This document shows, one piece after another, positions 22,597 to 34,681 of a DNA stretch of 64,000 nucleotides; within the stretch, counting starts at the first letter, position 1; each line of letters starts with the position of its first letter. The DNA comes from Pegoplata infirma. Taxonomy: Eukaryota; Arthropoda; Insecta; Diptera; Anthomyiidae. The position numbers and the translations under genes were made by a program. The stretch spans positions 1,116,001 to 1,180,000 of the forward strand of contig OY992536.1 of assembly GCA_963921195.1 (NCBI GenBank). Reading direction: 5' to 3'. The notes beneath the pieces were generated by a model. It was not told the DNA's origin. It made no database searches and saw nothing but the letters and a program-made list of their open reading frames with translations.

Positions 22597-23842
22597 ACAT
22601 ATGTTTATTTTAAACATGACAAGTTTGTTACAAGCCATCCCATTTTTTCAAATTTATATTTTATACATCTCAAATAATAAAACCGAAATGTAGACATATG
22701 AACTTCTTTTTCTCCAACATACACAAACATATCGTCATCTGAAATGCTAACGGACGTAACTAAATTTTGTGACTTATTAGGTTTTTTTTCCATCCTGAAA
22801 ATTTAGGACTTTTTCTTTGAAAAACTAAAAAAAAAAATAAATCAAATTTTTTATAAGTAAAAAATTGCTAGCCTCAGTGTTTGTACGGCAGTTAATTATA
22901 ATTATGTAGCAGACTTTAAAATGTTGATGTCTTATAGAAATTAACCGTCAAAAAATTTAAATTCTATTAATTTTGTTGTAAATTTGTTTGCTTTGCAAAA
23001 AAATGTATGGGAAATGTTGCTGTCTGCTGTATTATGAAGAGGCACTCAGGCTATCAAAACTAACGAATTATGTAGAAATATTCAATAATTTTGTTTGTTT
23101 CGAGTAGTTACGGCCTTTTGCATTTTATGTGAATACAGATGTATTTATGTATGTATGCAGAACTAAAAGAGTTTATACATCATTTGATGCAGTAATAATT
23201 TTTGGGTTTTTGATATGTTGGCAATGGACGTAAACTTTTTTTTTTTAAATTTCAAATTGGTTGTGTGTTTGGTTTTTTATTTTTTTTTTTTTGTTTCTGG
23301 TAACCAATGTTACACGTTGTGTTTGCCAATCTTTTTATTTATCATTTTAATTTAGTTTTTAGTAGAATATTTTTTGTGCTTTCTCCTTTACCATTGTGGA
23401 TTCGAAAAGAAGATAAATAGCATTTGGTTTTTTTTTTTTATTTTCGGTTCACATATGTATTGTAAGTTGTAAGTCACATTTGTGACATTTTAGAAGATTG
23501 TAAGAAATAAAAAAAAAATATACTGAAATCAAAATGAAATTGAAATGGCCTTGTGGTCATTTTTTGCCAAGAACTTTACAAAAAAGCAGAACCTTTGCAA
23601 AAATGATTAATGGTTTTTTTCTTTTTGTTGCAAAAATTGGTTTTTGGCTTATAACACAGATTACTAACCACTCAAAAACACGTTTATAGAAAAAAAAAAA
23701 TTAAGGTGAAAATTTTAAATTTTGAATCATTAGTTAAAACAAATAACAATCAATAAAAAAGTTTAGGCCTATTCAATGTTAATAATGGTATCACTTTCAC
23801 TGGACCATTTTTACGACGTATCCTAGCAAAATAATTGGCTTA
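22597..23842. other. AT-rich noncoding with poly-T tracts
   Basis: Long T-runs and no gene or delimitable element. Confidence 0.5.
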
Positions 23843-25622
23843 ACTGGAAGTAGCTCTAACAACCCTTATGAATCGATTTGCCTGAAACTTAAAATATATG
23901 GGTGAAATCAAAAAATGTCAACCAAACCATGTAATCGTGTAATATCTCATACATGGGTTAAAGTATTCGCAAATTTTTTAATGTACAACGTCGTAAAGAT
24001 TGCCGTTCTACACAACTAACAACAATCCGGATATTAGTTAGCTATTTTAATCAAGTTATTTTCATTTTTGTAAGCCAAATGTAAACTCCGTCGCCAGTAA
24101 CAAGTTCAATTTTTAAACTTTAACCGGTTATATCTTAAAAACCAATAACCCAAGAGCTTAATAATTGACTACATTTTTAAAGAGGGAATGTTGACGTTCT
24201 TAAAAAATATTTTTATATAATCATAACTATCTCTTTTACCCATGCAAACACGGCTTCAATTGTGTAACGATTTTTCGACACTTTTTTTAGACATTATGGA
24301 CCCTGACAATTTTGTTGTTTTTGACGTATTATATTTAGAAAAATAATAGGTTATTGTCCCATTTATTAAACGCGAGGCTATAAAGTATCATTTTGCATCA
24401 TTGGTTTCAAGTTTGGTCATTGCATATTAATTTCCCGGTATGAAAAGATATTTCATAAATGAAAAATCGAAAAATGCTGTAAACTCCGTCTCCACATTTA
24501 CAACAAAACTACTAAGCGTGTATCTGAAATATCGTGATATTTTGACGTATCTAGTTGACATCTAATGATTTTTTTTCGGAAACCAATTTCCGACAAATAG
24601 TTTTCGAAAAAAAGGGCAAAAAGTGACGAAATGTAAACTCCGTCTCTGTAAACTCCGTCAACTTTTTTTTTTTTTTTGCAGATAGCATTAAAAAACCTTT
24701 TGTAGTTGTTAAAACCGACGCAAATATTAACACTAGTCGTTCAAAAAAGTAAAAAAACTAATTTTAACAGAAATAATAATAAATTTATTTTACATTTCCT
24801 TAGAAAAATCCTATTAAAATAAAAAATAATTGTAAAATCTTTAATAACAAAACCAGAAAAAAATCCTAATTACAAAAATTGTTAGCAATTACATAAATAA
24901 GTGTTTTAAATTACAATAAAATGTTTTCAAAGAAAATTCAAAAAATTTAATGTATTTTTCTAAGGTGAATGTAAACTCCGTCACCAAAAAAATCATAAAA
25001 TTGTCGATAAAATTTGTTTGAAACGATTTGTAGAAGAGATCTTTTACAGTTATATTAGTAGTGATGTAACATATCGATTTTAATAAAAAAATTTACCAAA
25101 AATTAAAATTTTTTGTTTGTACAATTTTGGCTCAAAAACACTGACATTTTTTGATTTCACCCATATGTATACAAAACAGACAATTCTAAGGTTGGGGTGT
25201 CTCAGCTTATCGGCCATATCGGGGATTTAGGAGTTCAAAAAATGTTTATTTTTAAGAAACTATATGATGTTTCCATATGAGAAGAAAGGTTTTTTTAATA
25301 CCTATTTAACGGTGGCATAACCTTGTAAAAAATCGGTTTCGATAAATATATTTTTTATAAAAATGTATAAATTTTGGTGGGTATTTATGTGAAGACAAAG
25401 ACCTACGATATCCATATGAATACGAAATAATCCTTATTAAATTAAAGTCGACACATATTTTTGATCTAAACGATATTCCTTCCTATAAGTTCGGGAGTTA
25501 CCGAAATTTTCCCGAAGGTACACATTGTTTCATAAGGTGACAACGAAATTTTTAAGCACTGATATGTCCGATAAGCCGAGACAACCCAACCTTAAAAGCG
25601 TCTCTTTTATATATATATTTCA
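23843..25622. mobile_element. Harbinger-like MITE with nested GGGTGAAATC foldback (composite)
   Basis: The left arm ACAACCCTTATGAATCGATT, TGCCTGAAACTTAAAATATA is interrupted at 23,899. It resumes at 25,164 with GACAATTCTAAGGTTGGGGT, GTCTCAGCTTATCGGCCATA, and a right arm CCGATAAGCCGAGACAACCC. Both outer CAAGGG ends are eroded. Same family as 6,286. Confidence 0.75.
23899..25163. mobile_element. TGGGTGAAATC element with five GTAAACTCCGTC repeats
   Basis: TA at 23,897-23,898 and 25,164-25,165 flank TGGGTGAAATCAAAAAATGT and its inverse TTTTTTGATTTCACCCA. The interior is not a simple foldback. It carries GTAAACTCCGTC, all in one orientation, at 24,081, 24,479, 24,633, 24,648 and 24,971. It is 1,265 bp with no useful open frame. 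A truncated, inverted relative lies at 31,935-32,256. Confidence 0.75.
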
Positions 25623-27460
25623 AGGAGTTTTATAAGTTTTACAAAAAAAGTCTTAATTGAGAATTAAAATTTTTCTCCTTTAATTTTACTGCATCCTCAA
25701 GAGCGCTCTTTTGGTGCACTATGGTTTGCTATAAAAAGATTCTGTGCGGACGAAATCTCGATTTATTTTTAATAGGATGCGTTATAAAGTGGTTTAAATT
25801 TTTAGTCGTTAGTTAGCTATAAAAGTAAAATAATAATTAAATACAAGTAAGAAAATTACAGTCGCTCAAGACTAACCATATCCCAGCAGAAATTTTTCTG
25901 AACTGACAGCAGCTTTTGGAGAGGAAACTCGAGTCAAGGAGCGCATCCAAACCTGCTGAACTCATGCATGATTCTCTAAAATGTCACACTTTAGAGCGCT
26001 AGTTGGATACACCGAAAAAGCGTTCTTAAGATGCACGGAAATCATGTGTCTATAGAATGCTGATTAAAGTATTCTTTTATAGCACTGATTAAGCGCTACA
26101 AAGATGCAAAGAATTTATGTATCTTATTGAAGGTGATTTAAGCAGACTAAAAATGAAAACATTTGACTATTTCTGAAATACAATTGGAATATCTGAAATA
26201 TAATTGATTTATTGGACATGTGGGTATTTACTGAATAGCCAAATTATTGAAAATAATCCACTGTTCACCGATGCGTATGATTGTTATTTAAAGGCAATTA
26301 CAAAATTAATCATACGCTTTATACAATTTTCAAGCAGTTATTATAATTATAATGAAAGTTCACCAACTTCAAATGAGTGTAGAAAAAATAAAAAATAAAA
26401 AAAATAGCGCTGAACCAAAAAAAATCTCAGGGTTTTGTTATGATTTCGTTTGCTTTTGGTTTCATCCCATTCCGATTTTGGTTGTTGCACTGTGTTATCA
26501 GAACCTGATACTTTTTCTCAGAAGCTGAGAAATTTTCTTTCTGAGAGCTACATTATAAAAATTTGCAGTGTTATTATTTGTTTCTATAGGAAATATTTAT
26601 GTCACTGCACATGATTCTTTTTAAATCGATAAATTGATATAAAATCTGTGTAAGAAATGATTCTGGAATTAACGGGTATTTCTTTTAGAAACCAGAATTT
26701 TTAATTTTTTTAATTTTTTTTTAATTACATTCAGTTTCAGTGACATAATTGATAAAATTCTTTTGAATCAGTTTGATTGTATTTTAGAGGCAAAACGCTG
26801 AGAACCGATTGTAAAAATAAACTGAGAAGAATTAGAGTAAATGATGAATTTTTTTTATTAAAACAGATGAAGGCAATGTGAAATAACTTTTTCCCTTAAA
26901 AATACTTTTAAATGATTTCGAAATATTTGGGCCTATTTTTTTATAAAAACTTGGTAACAAAAATTTTTCTTTTTGCTCGAAACTTATTTTTTGTTTGTTT
27001 TAAAGGCACTAAATAAGATTTTTATGGTGTTAATAAACATTATAAATAGTGTAATTGATGTCGATGTCATTATTTTCTTTACTTATTAAAACAATAATAT
27101 TGTCATTGAATAATTTTCAAGAAAATTTATTTTTCTGTTTTAAATTTATTTTTGTTGTTCATTTTTGCAAGACTTAATCGACACGTGTTTTGGAATTTAT
27201 CAAATTCCGTTGTCAAGATTATTTAGCGAATATAAAAAAAATGTGTCCCTGTAATGTTTTTTAACATGTTGGACGGTATAAAAGATTCGGCCCAGCCGAA
27301 TTTAACACTCTACCTAGTTTTAGCTCCAATATAAAATAATAAAAATGTGATTTGATTATTTTCAATTATTAAACGAAAAAGCGTCTAAAGTTTAATACTT
27401 GTATGATCAAAAATGGCGGACGAAATGTAATATTTCTACTGTACAAAATTCCAAATTTCT
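25623..27460. other. Noncoding; diverged paralogue of 14.2-15.6 kb
   Basis: 26,500-27,060 matches 14,690-15,400 (TCTATAGGAAATATTTATGT, AAATCGATAAATTGATATAA). 27,065-27,240 matches 14,165-14,276 joined to 15,551-15,615, without the element inserted there. 27,268-27,320 is a fragment of the TTCGGC element. No gene seen. Confidence 0.6.
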
Positions 27461-27948
27461 GGTGTCATGACATAATCCCCACGGACATAATTCCCATTTC
27501 CGTTATGGGGATTAGACAAAATTCATTTCGGTCATAATCCCCATAATGGTAGTGGGGACTATGACCGAAAATTATTTGGACATAATCCCAATAAAAACGG
27601 ATAATCCCCATTATGGGGATTATGTCTTCTGTACTAGTTGGTCATAATCCCCAAAATTAAAAGATTTTTTGTTTTTACTTAAAAGTTTTTCTGCGTAGCC
27701 TGCCTTCGGGACTAAAAACTCCACGCATTAAACCCACCCTCTCTGCAAAAAACGGGGATTATGACCAAAATTGCTTTGGACTTACTCCCCATAATGTGAA
27801 TGTGGGTTATGACCGAAAAAAGTTCGTTCGTAATCCCAACAAGGAACGGACATAATCCCCATTGGGATTTTGACCGTTTTGGAATGAATTCGGTCATAAT
27901 CCCCATTTCCGTTATGGGGGTAATGTCCGTGGGGATTATGTCGTCACC
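27461..27948. mobile_element. Foldback made of CATAATCCCCAT motifs
   Basis: The left end GGTGTCATGACATAATCCCC, ACGGACAT pairs with the right end ATGTCCGTGGGGATTATGTC, GTCACC. AAATTTCT lies at both borders (27,453-27,460 and 27,950-27,957), an 8-9-bp duplication with one extra A at the right. The interior repeats GGTCATAATCCCCATAATGG and its complement many times. An 8-9-bp TSD fits hAT or MULE-type insertion; I cannot decide which. Confidence 0.75.
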
Positions 27949-27957
27949 AAAATTTCT

Positions 27958-29048
27958 ATTGGATTGTTTTACATTTTTGTTGACGGTTTATATATTTATT
28001 TTGAAGAGATATTTTATTAACATGCACAAATTTCCTCTATTTGACATTTGACCTCAAATTTTTAAAGTTGAAAATATATTTATAATGTCACATTATTCTG
28101 AACAGCACTTCTCATTATTTCAAAGAAAAATAAAGTTCATACAGAAAAAAAAATCTAATTATGTACTCTAATGTACAAATGTTTTGAAGCTTATAAACAT
28201 GCAACAAATGTTGCAAAATTTTAAATGCAAATTCTCATTACTAAGCATGAGTGCGTGTAAAATGTAGTTGAAAAAAGCATTTTGTATAGAATACATACAT
28301 TTAATAAAAATCCTATGTATTTAATGTGGTAGGAATGAGATTTTTTCTTTTAACACACTTACCTACATTTGATTACGATAAAAATTTTTCAAGTTATGCA
28401 TATCTCTTTCGTGTTCTTTGCTAATGCATTATTTTGGTATGCTTGCATAAATTGCATATCTAAAATGAATAAGCAGTAAATTTGTATGCAAGTTGTTTGT
28501 TGCATTCTAGAATTGTTTCTCGTCTAAATTTGTTATTTCAATCTCATCTGGTGTTTAACATTCTGAATTTTTAAATTCATTAAGATTGCGAGCATCTAAT
28601 TTGCTTAAGATCTTGCTATAAGATTAAAGTTTGCATAATATTTTTTTTTTTTGAAGTAAGAGGACATACAGATAAACAAATGATTTTATGCTGAAGGCAA
28701 ACAATAAAAAAATTTGAAGTTCAGCAGTTTTAGAAAAAAACCTTTTTAAAACTTTGTTATCTTAAGTTTGATTTAATATATAAGCAAGTGATAAAATTTT
28801 ATTCGACTGTGCCGAATCTTTAAATAAACTTTACTATATTAACCCAAGTAAAAAATTGATTTAGTTTCTTTTTTTTTTGTAATTTTTTTATAAAAATTTT
28901 TATTTAATAATTTTTCTTTTGTTTTTTTTGTTATATAACAAAACGCTATTACCAAACACATATTTTCAGGTTATGGTGAAAAAATGAATTCGTAAATTTT
29001 TACTTTCTCTCATAGTTTTTTATCTACTTAAAAAAAAAAAAAACTTAC
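27958..29048. other. AT-rich noncoding
   Basis: It contains a short TTCGGC-element fragment near 28,785-28,830 (TTCGACTGTGCCGAATCT); otherwise nothing recognised. Confidence 0.5.
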
Positions 29049-29184
29049 AAGACAATCGTTATGAACCGATTTGCCTGAAACTTTAACAATATATTAAAGA
29101 GACAGTTTTAAGGTAGGGGTAAGTTTTAAAAATTTCGTTGCTCCGATAACTCCCGACCAAACAGCAATATCGACTAGACTCTAG
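29049..29184. mobile_element. Left-arm fragment of Harbinger-like MITE
   Basis: CTTACAAGACAATCGTTATG, AACCGATTTGCCTGAAACTT, GAGACAGTTTTAAGGTAGGG match the 6,286 family. The right arm is absent. Confidence 0.7.
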
Positions 29185-29344
29185 AGCAAATTAAATATCT
29201 ATCCGAATCAAAGAATTTGCAATAAAATGGCATTGATTTGTAGTTGCATATTTTTGCATATTTTGGTATAAATGCATATTTTTGCATATTTTGATATAAT
29301 TAGATTTTTTTAAATTTCATCAATATTTTCTCAAAACTTCCTTA

Positions 29345-30238
29345 CACTCAAAAAAAAAAACTGTAATGATAGCAAAAAAAGCTTGTAAATTTACTGATTT
29401 TGAACCCACAATTTTTCTGGTAAAATTAGCAAAAATGATTTGCTAATAATTAGTTAACTGAAATTAGCAAAAAAACTGTAGCTTTTACCACAAAATCTAG
29501 TAAAGTTTTAGTAGAACATTTATACATTCGTAGAAAAAAAAAACAACCCTCACAATTGTGTGTTGATGATCAATAAATACACAATTTGTGTATTTGTTTA
29601 CAATGTATTTGTTTACATTGGTGTTTAGAAACAATAGTGTTGGTGATCATTGAATGCATAAGTGTTTTTGTTGGGTTTTTTCCGCGTCCTTTTTTTTGAT
29701 GCAAATTGCGCACATTGTTGTTTTTGAAGATAATATAATAAAATACCTGTTCATCGTTTTTTTGCGGGATATGAAAATATCTACATGAAAAAAACAAATT
29801 AAAAAGAAACAAAAAGAGGGAAAAATGCTAAAGAAACGAACAAACTCACACTAGATTTTCTCAAACATATTTGCTTTCTTACAACAATTTTTTTTATTTA
29901 TATTATACACATTTAATTTATATTATATTAAATTAAAAATCTACTGCCGCGTCTCAAAGACCGTATCGACCAACGCTTTCAGTTAAACTAATTTTTTTTA
30001 AAACATTCCAATGAACAACAACAAAAAAAAAAAAAACGGAGAGAAAAAAGAGAAATAAAAATACAAAAATTTAGCAAAAAAATTAGTTCAAAGTTTGTTT
30101 AAAATTGCTAATGCGCTAAATTATGTTTACAAGATATTTTTGCTAACATGCTAATTTTAGCAAAAAATTTGCTAAAAGTTAGCTAACTAGCACTAGCAAA
30201 AAAAAATTAGTAAATCTACTAACGTATTTTTTTGAGTG
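29345..30238. mobile_element. CACTCAAAA-type MITE, TSD TA, with preserved empty site
   Basis: TA at 29,343-29,344 and 30,239-30,240 flank CACTCAAAAAAAA and TTTTTTTGAGTG. The homologous unoccupied site CGTCCTTAGGAAAATTC is at about 60,021-60,037 and has a single TA. It is 894 bp. The interior is rich in TTAGCAAAAA and its complement. No coding. Confidence 0.9.
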
Positions 30239-30722
30239 TAGGAAAATTCAAACCATATCCCCTATTTCTTTTAGAAAAATGTATTTATTTATCGAAATCA
30301 TATTCTAATGCATTTTTTAAAGAAAATGAATTCTGGAAGTATAATTTTTAGATTCTGAAAAATTTTTCCTATTTAAAATGTTTCTATTCTGAGATATTTA
30401 CGAATATCTCTTCACTAATCGTAAAGAAAAAAATGTTTCTGAATTTAAGATTTGTTACAGGAAAATTGAATTTTTATTTTGATAAGAGTTAGGGTGGGGT
30501 ATTTTGCCTTTAAGTTAATTTTTTGACTTGAAAATCGGAAAATTCCGAAAAAAGTAAAAAAAATGTATTTTAAAAATAAAATTTTTTTTTTAGAATAAAG
30601 ATCTCAAAGTATTGAAAAATAACTTATTTTAGAAAAATATTGTGTTATAATATTTTTTTTTTCTTTTAGAAACTTTTTTACTTCAGAAATATTTAGTGAC
30701 TCAAAGAAAAAACTTCTTAAGT

Positions 30723-31690
30723 AAAACAAGTAGAAAAGTTAAATTCGACTTTGCCGAATCTATTAATACCCTCCACAATGCATTTTTTAAAGGATAGTAA
30801 ATTTTTCAACGTGAAAAAATTAACAATTTTGATTAAAAATATTTTATTTTGAGTAAAAAACTATTTTTTTGTCATTTAAAAAAAAAAAAATATTAATAAT
30901 TTTTTTTTGGGTGTAAATTTTTTTTTGAGTCTGAATGCACGTACGTATGTACACAAAATATTGTAATTTTTGTAAAAAATTTTTTTTGAGTGTAAAATTT
31001 TTTTTGAGTTTAAATTTTTTTTTGAGTGTAAAATTTTTTTCGAGTGTAATTTTTAAGTTACCAATGCTTTTTAAACTAAACAAGTTTAAAAAGCATTGCT
31101 TTTTAACTAAACAAGTTTGAAAAGCATTGTTAAGTTACCACCAATGCTTTTAAAACTTGTTAAACACGTGGCATTCAAGATGAAACTAATCTGAAATTCA
31201 GGGTTTTGCTTATAACTTTTGAACCACTGGACCGATTGAGCTGAAATTTAATACAAAACAGACCCGGGGAACGGCAAAGATACATGTTAAGCTTAAGAAG
31301 TCTCATTTTTGTCTTTCGAAAGTTATCGTGTTTTATATCTCGTAAATTCGAGAAACACCCTTGCCGAAATTTACTCTTTTGCTCATAACTTTTGAACCAC
31401 TGGACCGATTTGGCTGGATTGCAATACTATCCTGACCAGGTAAATGACCAACATATATACCAAACTTCAGTAGCCTCTGTAAAGTATTTCAAAAGTTAGC
31501 GTGTTTTCTACGGATGGACAGACAGACAGACAGACGGACGGACAGACGGACATCGCTAGATCGACTTAAAATCGATCGAGGATCATAAATATATATACTT
31601 TATGGGGTCCTAGACCAATATTTCGATGTGTAACAAACGGAATGACAAACTTATATATACCCTCTATCACTAGAGTGGAGGGTATAAAAA
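30723..31690 (+). mobile_element. TTCGGC-hairpin / TACCCTCC element, copy C (longest)
   Basis: It runs from AAAACAAGTAGAAAAGTTAA and TTCGACTTTGCCGAA through TACCCTCCAC to TGGAGGGTATAAAAA. Internal blocks are a run of TTTTTTTTGAGTGTAAA repeats (30,890-31,050), GAACCACTGGACCGATT twice (31,220 and 31,393), a GACAGACGGACG stretch and ATCGATCGAGGATCATAAAT. It is inserted in the GGGCAAG element; the homologous site at about 60,455-60,480 lacks it. No protein of its own is recognised. Confidence 0.8.
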
Positions 31691-31934
31691 TATTTTACTA
31701 ACTAAAAATTGTTTCCACTCAATAAAACATTTTTAAGAATTGTTGAGGGCCTTAAAATATTTGACAAAGCCTAATTTATTTTGACAATTTTTTTTTTTTT
31801 AGTAAAAACAATAAGTTTTAGATGCATATTTTTAAAGTTTTTAGTGCATATTTTGGATTTTTAGATGCATATTATAGGCACATATTTTCGTTTTTTAGAT
31901 GCATGAAAGTACTTGCCCTAGTTATGAGTATATA

Positions 31935-32313
31935 AAAAAAATTTTTGAACGTTAACATTCCCTCTTTAAAAATGTAGTCAATTATTAAGCTCTTGGTTTG
32001 TTGGTTTTTAAGTTATAACCGGTTAAATTTTAAAAACTGAAATGGTTATTGGCGACGGAGTTTACATTTGGCCTACAAAAATGAAAATAACTTGTTTAAA
32101 ATAGCTTATTAATATCCAGAATGATGTTAGTTATGTATAACGGCAATGTATATGACGTTGTACAAAAGAAAATATGCGAATACTTTAACCAATATATGAG
32201 ATATTACACGATTATATGTTTTGGTTGACATTTTTTGATTTCACCCATATGTATTTTAAGTTTCACACCAATCGGTTCAAAAGGGGTGGAATACTTCCCA
32301 TGTTAGTGTCGAC
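31935..32313. mobile_element. Truncated inverted copy of the GGGTGAAATC/Harbinger composite
   Basis: AACATTCCCTCTTTAAAAAT, GGCGACGGAGTTTACATTTG and TGACATTTTTTGATTTCACC are the reverse of 23,899-24,240. They are followed by CATATGTATTTTAAGTTTCA and a Harbinger-like end (GGTTCAAAAGGGGTGGAATA). The junction matches that at 23,898. Confidence 0.8.
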
Positions 32314-32479
32314 AAAAACATAATTTCAACATACAGGCGGTCATCACTACACAGAAAATAAAAAATGTCAGCGAAGTTTGTATTCTTGCCAAAACCATTG
32401 AATCATGATAATGTTTCGTTGTATAAATAGATGTTCTTTCCAAAGCAAAATATTTCTATAAAAAATAACGCTATATTAA

Positions 32480-32600
32480 TTTGTCATTCCATGCAAAACG
32501 CATTGAAACATCGGTCGAGGACCATATTATGTTTATATATTATTGATCCGTAAAGGTTTCAAAGACATTTTAGTAATACCCATCAATCTGTTTGTCGTCT
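32480..32600. repeat. Small fragment resembling the TTCGGC element interior
   Basis: TTTGTCATTCCATGCAAAAC, GAAACATCGGTCGAGGACC resemble the diagnostic blocks at 10,655-10,700. Short and diverged. Confidence 0.45.
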
Positions 32601-32629
32601 CTGTTGATAAAAAATGTTTTTTATGAAAA

Positions 32630-32965
32630 AGGTTTTTAATGAAATAAAAAAATATTGATGAAATAAAATATTGATAAAAAAAATACTGATGCAAAAAAAA
32701 ATTTATGAAAAAAAATGCTGATGCAAAAAAAAAATTGATGAAAAAAAATATTGATGAAAAAAAAAAATATTGATGAAAAAAAATATTGATGAAACAAAAA
32801 ATATTGAAAAAAAAAATATTTATGAAAAACAAAATATTGATGAAAAAAATATTGATGAAAAAAAAATATTGATAAAAAAAATATTGATAAAAAAAAAATT
32901 TTGATAAAAAAAAAATTTTGATAAAAAAAGAAAATATTGATGAAAAAAAATATTGATGAAAAGTA
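32630..32965. repeat. (ATTGATGAAAAAAA)n degenerate array
   Basis: About 20 units of ATTGATGAAAAAAAA of varying length. It produces a false antisense open frame rich in F, N and I. Confidence 0.9.
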
Positions 32966-33834
32966 AAAGATAACTCAAAATTTATCAATTTCTTAAAGTT
33001 TAAAAAAGGTTCCCATTTTTACAAAAAAAAAACATGTTTCACCAATCTTTATCAAATATGTATATAAAACTTGCCAAATGGGGAAACTTAAATCCCCTTT
33101 AAATAAAATTCCGATGAGATCTTTTAAAACGCCTTCACATGTTTACTTTATTTTGTCTCCTATACCAAAATCAATCATCAGAACTCCGTAATATTCTTTC
33201 GTGTTGTACTGTGTAATTGAAATAGAGCTAGTGCCTCAATTGCATTTTGCAGCATATGTAAAAATCATATAAGGCACATTGACATGGCTTTTATATAAGT
33301 ACTAAACATTTTGCATTCCGCTTGTTAACTTAGCGATTTATTTAACATACTTAAATAATTTAAAAAACTATATTCCCGTTATTTTTTAAGCAACCGCGAA
33401 ATGCATTAAGTATCTTTTTTTAATCAGAATTTCTGAGCTTTTGGCAAATTTTTTTACCACCAACTAATTAGAAGCATTTTTTAAGAAACCTTTGATAAAT
33501 GTTCTTTTGGTCTTTAAATTTCAGTTTTTTTTTTATTATTATTTTCATCATTTATTTTTATTTGCTTTATAAAAATTTTATAATAAGTTAGTTGTAACCT
33601 CAAATCACGCAAAACTCATTTTTCATATCTCTTTATGCAATCACTCCCCAGGCAGCAATTTTTTTTTTGTGTATGTAGTACTCTTTTAGTAGAATACTAC
33701 ATATAACATCAGTTCTTTTTTTATAGAACTGTTTAAAATGTAACCAAAAATATTCATAGTTAAATCCGCCATCAAATAGTCATACAAACATGTACTTGAA
33801 TAATACATACACACATCGCTTATTTACTACAATA
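32966..33834. other. AT-rich noncoding
   Basis: Nothing recognised. Confidence 0.45.
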
Positions 33835-34681
33835 GTGACATAACTCAAAAAAATGTGATTTTTGAGTTAATGAAGCAGAGAATTTCGTTATAAAATGATT
33901 TATATTAAAATAAAAAATAGCATTAATATCTTTGTACTATGTAAAAGGATCGTACACTCAAAATAATTCTACATTAAAAGGTTTAGTAAGTGATTTTGTA
34001 CTTAAATCTACTAATAAGTTACTAATTACCAGTAGTAGAGCAGTTTTAAAGTATCTTAAAAGTACTAAAATTACATGTTTACTGGTTTTGAATAATTTTA
34101 GTATTGATTACCAAAACCTGCACTAGGTCCTTTTGGACTAAAACATTAGTATTTTAGTTAAATTTTTAGTAATGAATACCCACGTTTTTATTTTGTGTGC
34201 AGCTCACCGCTACAGATTTAAATAAAATACTTGTTTTTTGCAGACCGGATTAAGATTAGGATTAACTTTATTTTGTTAAAAAATAGGTCAAATCAAAAAT
34301 CATGTCCAGTTTTTTTTTTACTAATTTTTTCTGAAAATACATACAATTAATAAATATAAACTGGAAAAAAAATTGAGCGTTGGTCAAAATGTAAAATGGC
34401 TTTAATAAATCCGATTTAATCCAAGAAACAACTAAATTTATTTTTATTCTTTACATTTTTACCTGAGCTGACTTATTTTTTTATTTTATTATTGTTAATA
34501 GTAGATTCAGAAAAAAATATTTGGCAAGATTAGAACCATTTAAAAAAAAAAAATTAATACTTATCTTAATGTAATGCAAAAAACAAGGCTAATATGTACC
34601 GGCTTTTTTTAATGAAGCATATTTTTAATTATTAACTTTAAACATGTTTTATGCTAAATCCAGTTTTTCGAGTTATGTCAC
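33835..34681. mobile_element. GTGACATAACTCAAAAA foldback with a nested MITE
   Basis: Terminal GTGACATAACTCAAAAA pairs with TTTTTCGAGTTATGTCAC. The interior contains the CACTCAAAA-type element at 33,955-34,199. TSD not clear. Confidence 0.6.
33955..34199. mobile_element. CACTCAAAATAATTCTAC MITE, copy 1
   Basis: Shares GGTTTAGTAAGTGATTTTGT, ACTTAAATCTACTAA, TGCACTAGGTCCTTTTGGAC and GAATACCCACGTTT with 48,087-48,315. The ends are CACTCAAAA and TTTTGTGTG after TA. Length 245 bp. Confidence 0.8.

Larger units (their letters stand above)
29185..31918. mobile_element. GGGCAAGTAC element, copy with two later insertions
   Basis: Homologous to the complete element at 59,814-60,691 from AATTAAATATCTATCCGAAT onward, ending GCATGAAAGTACTTGCCC before TA at 31,919-31,920. 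The left ~60 bp are missing. Relative to the other copy, this one is interrupted at 29,345-30,238 and about 30,723-31,690. Both regions carry the motif GCATATTTTTGCATATTTT. Confidence 0.8.

Noticed and set aside
32533..32988. 151-residue antisense open frame rich in F, I, N
   Set aside because: Translation of a degenerate ATTGATGAAAAAA array; extreme composition and no start context or splice support.
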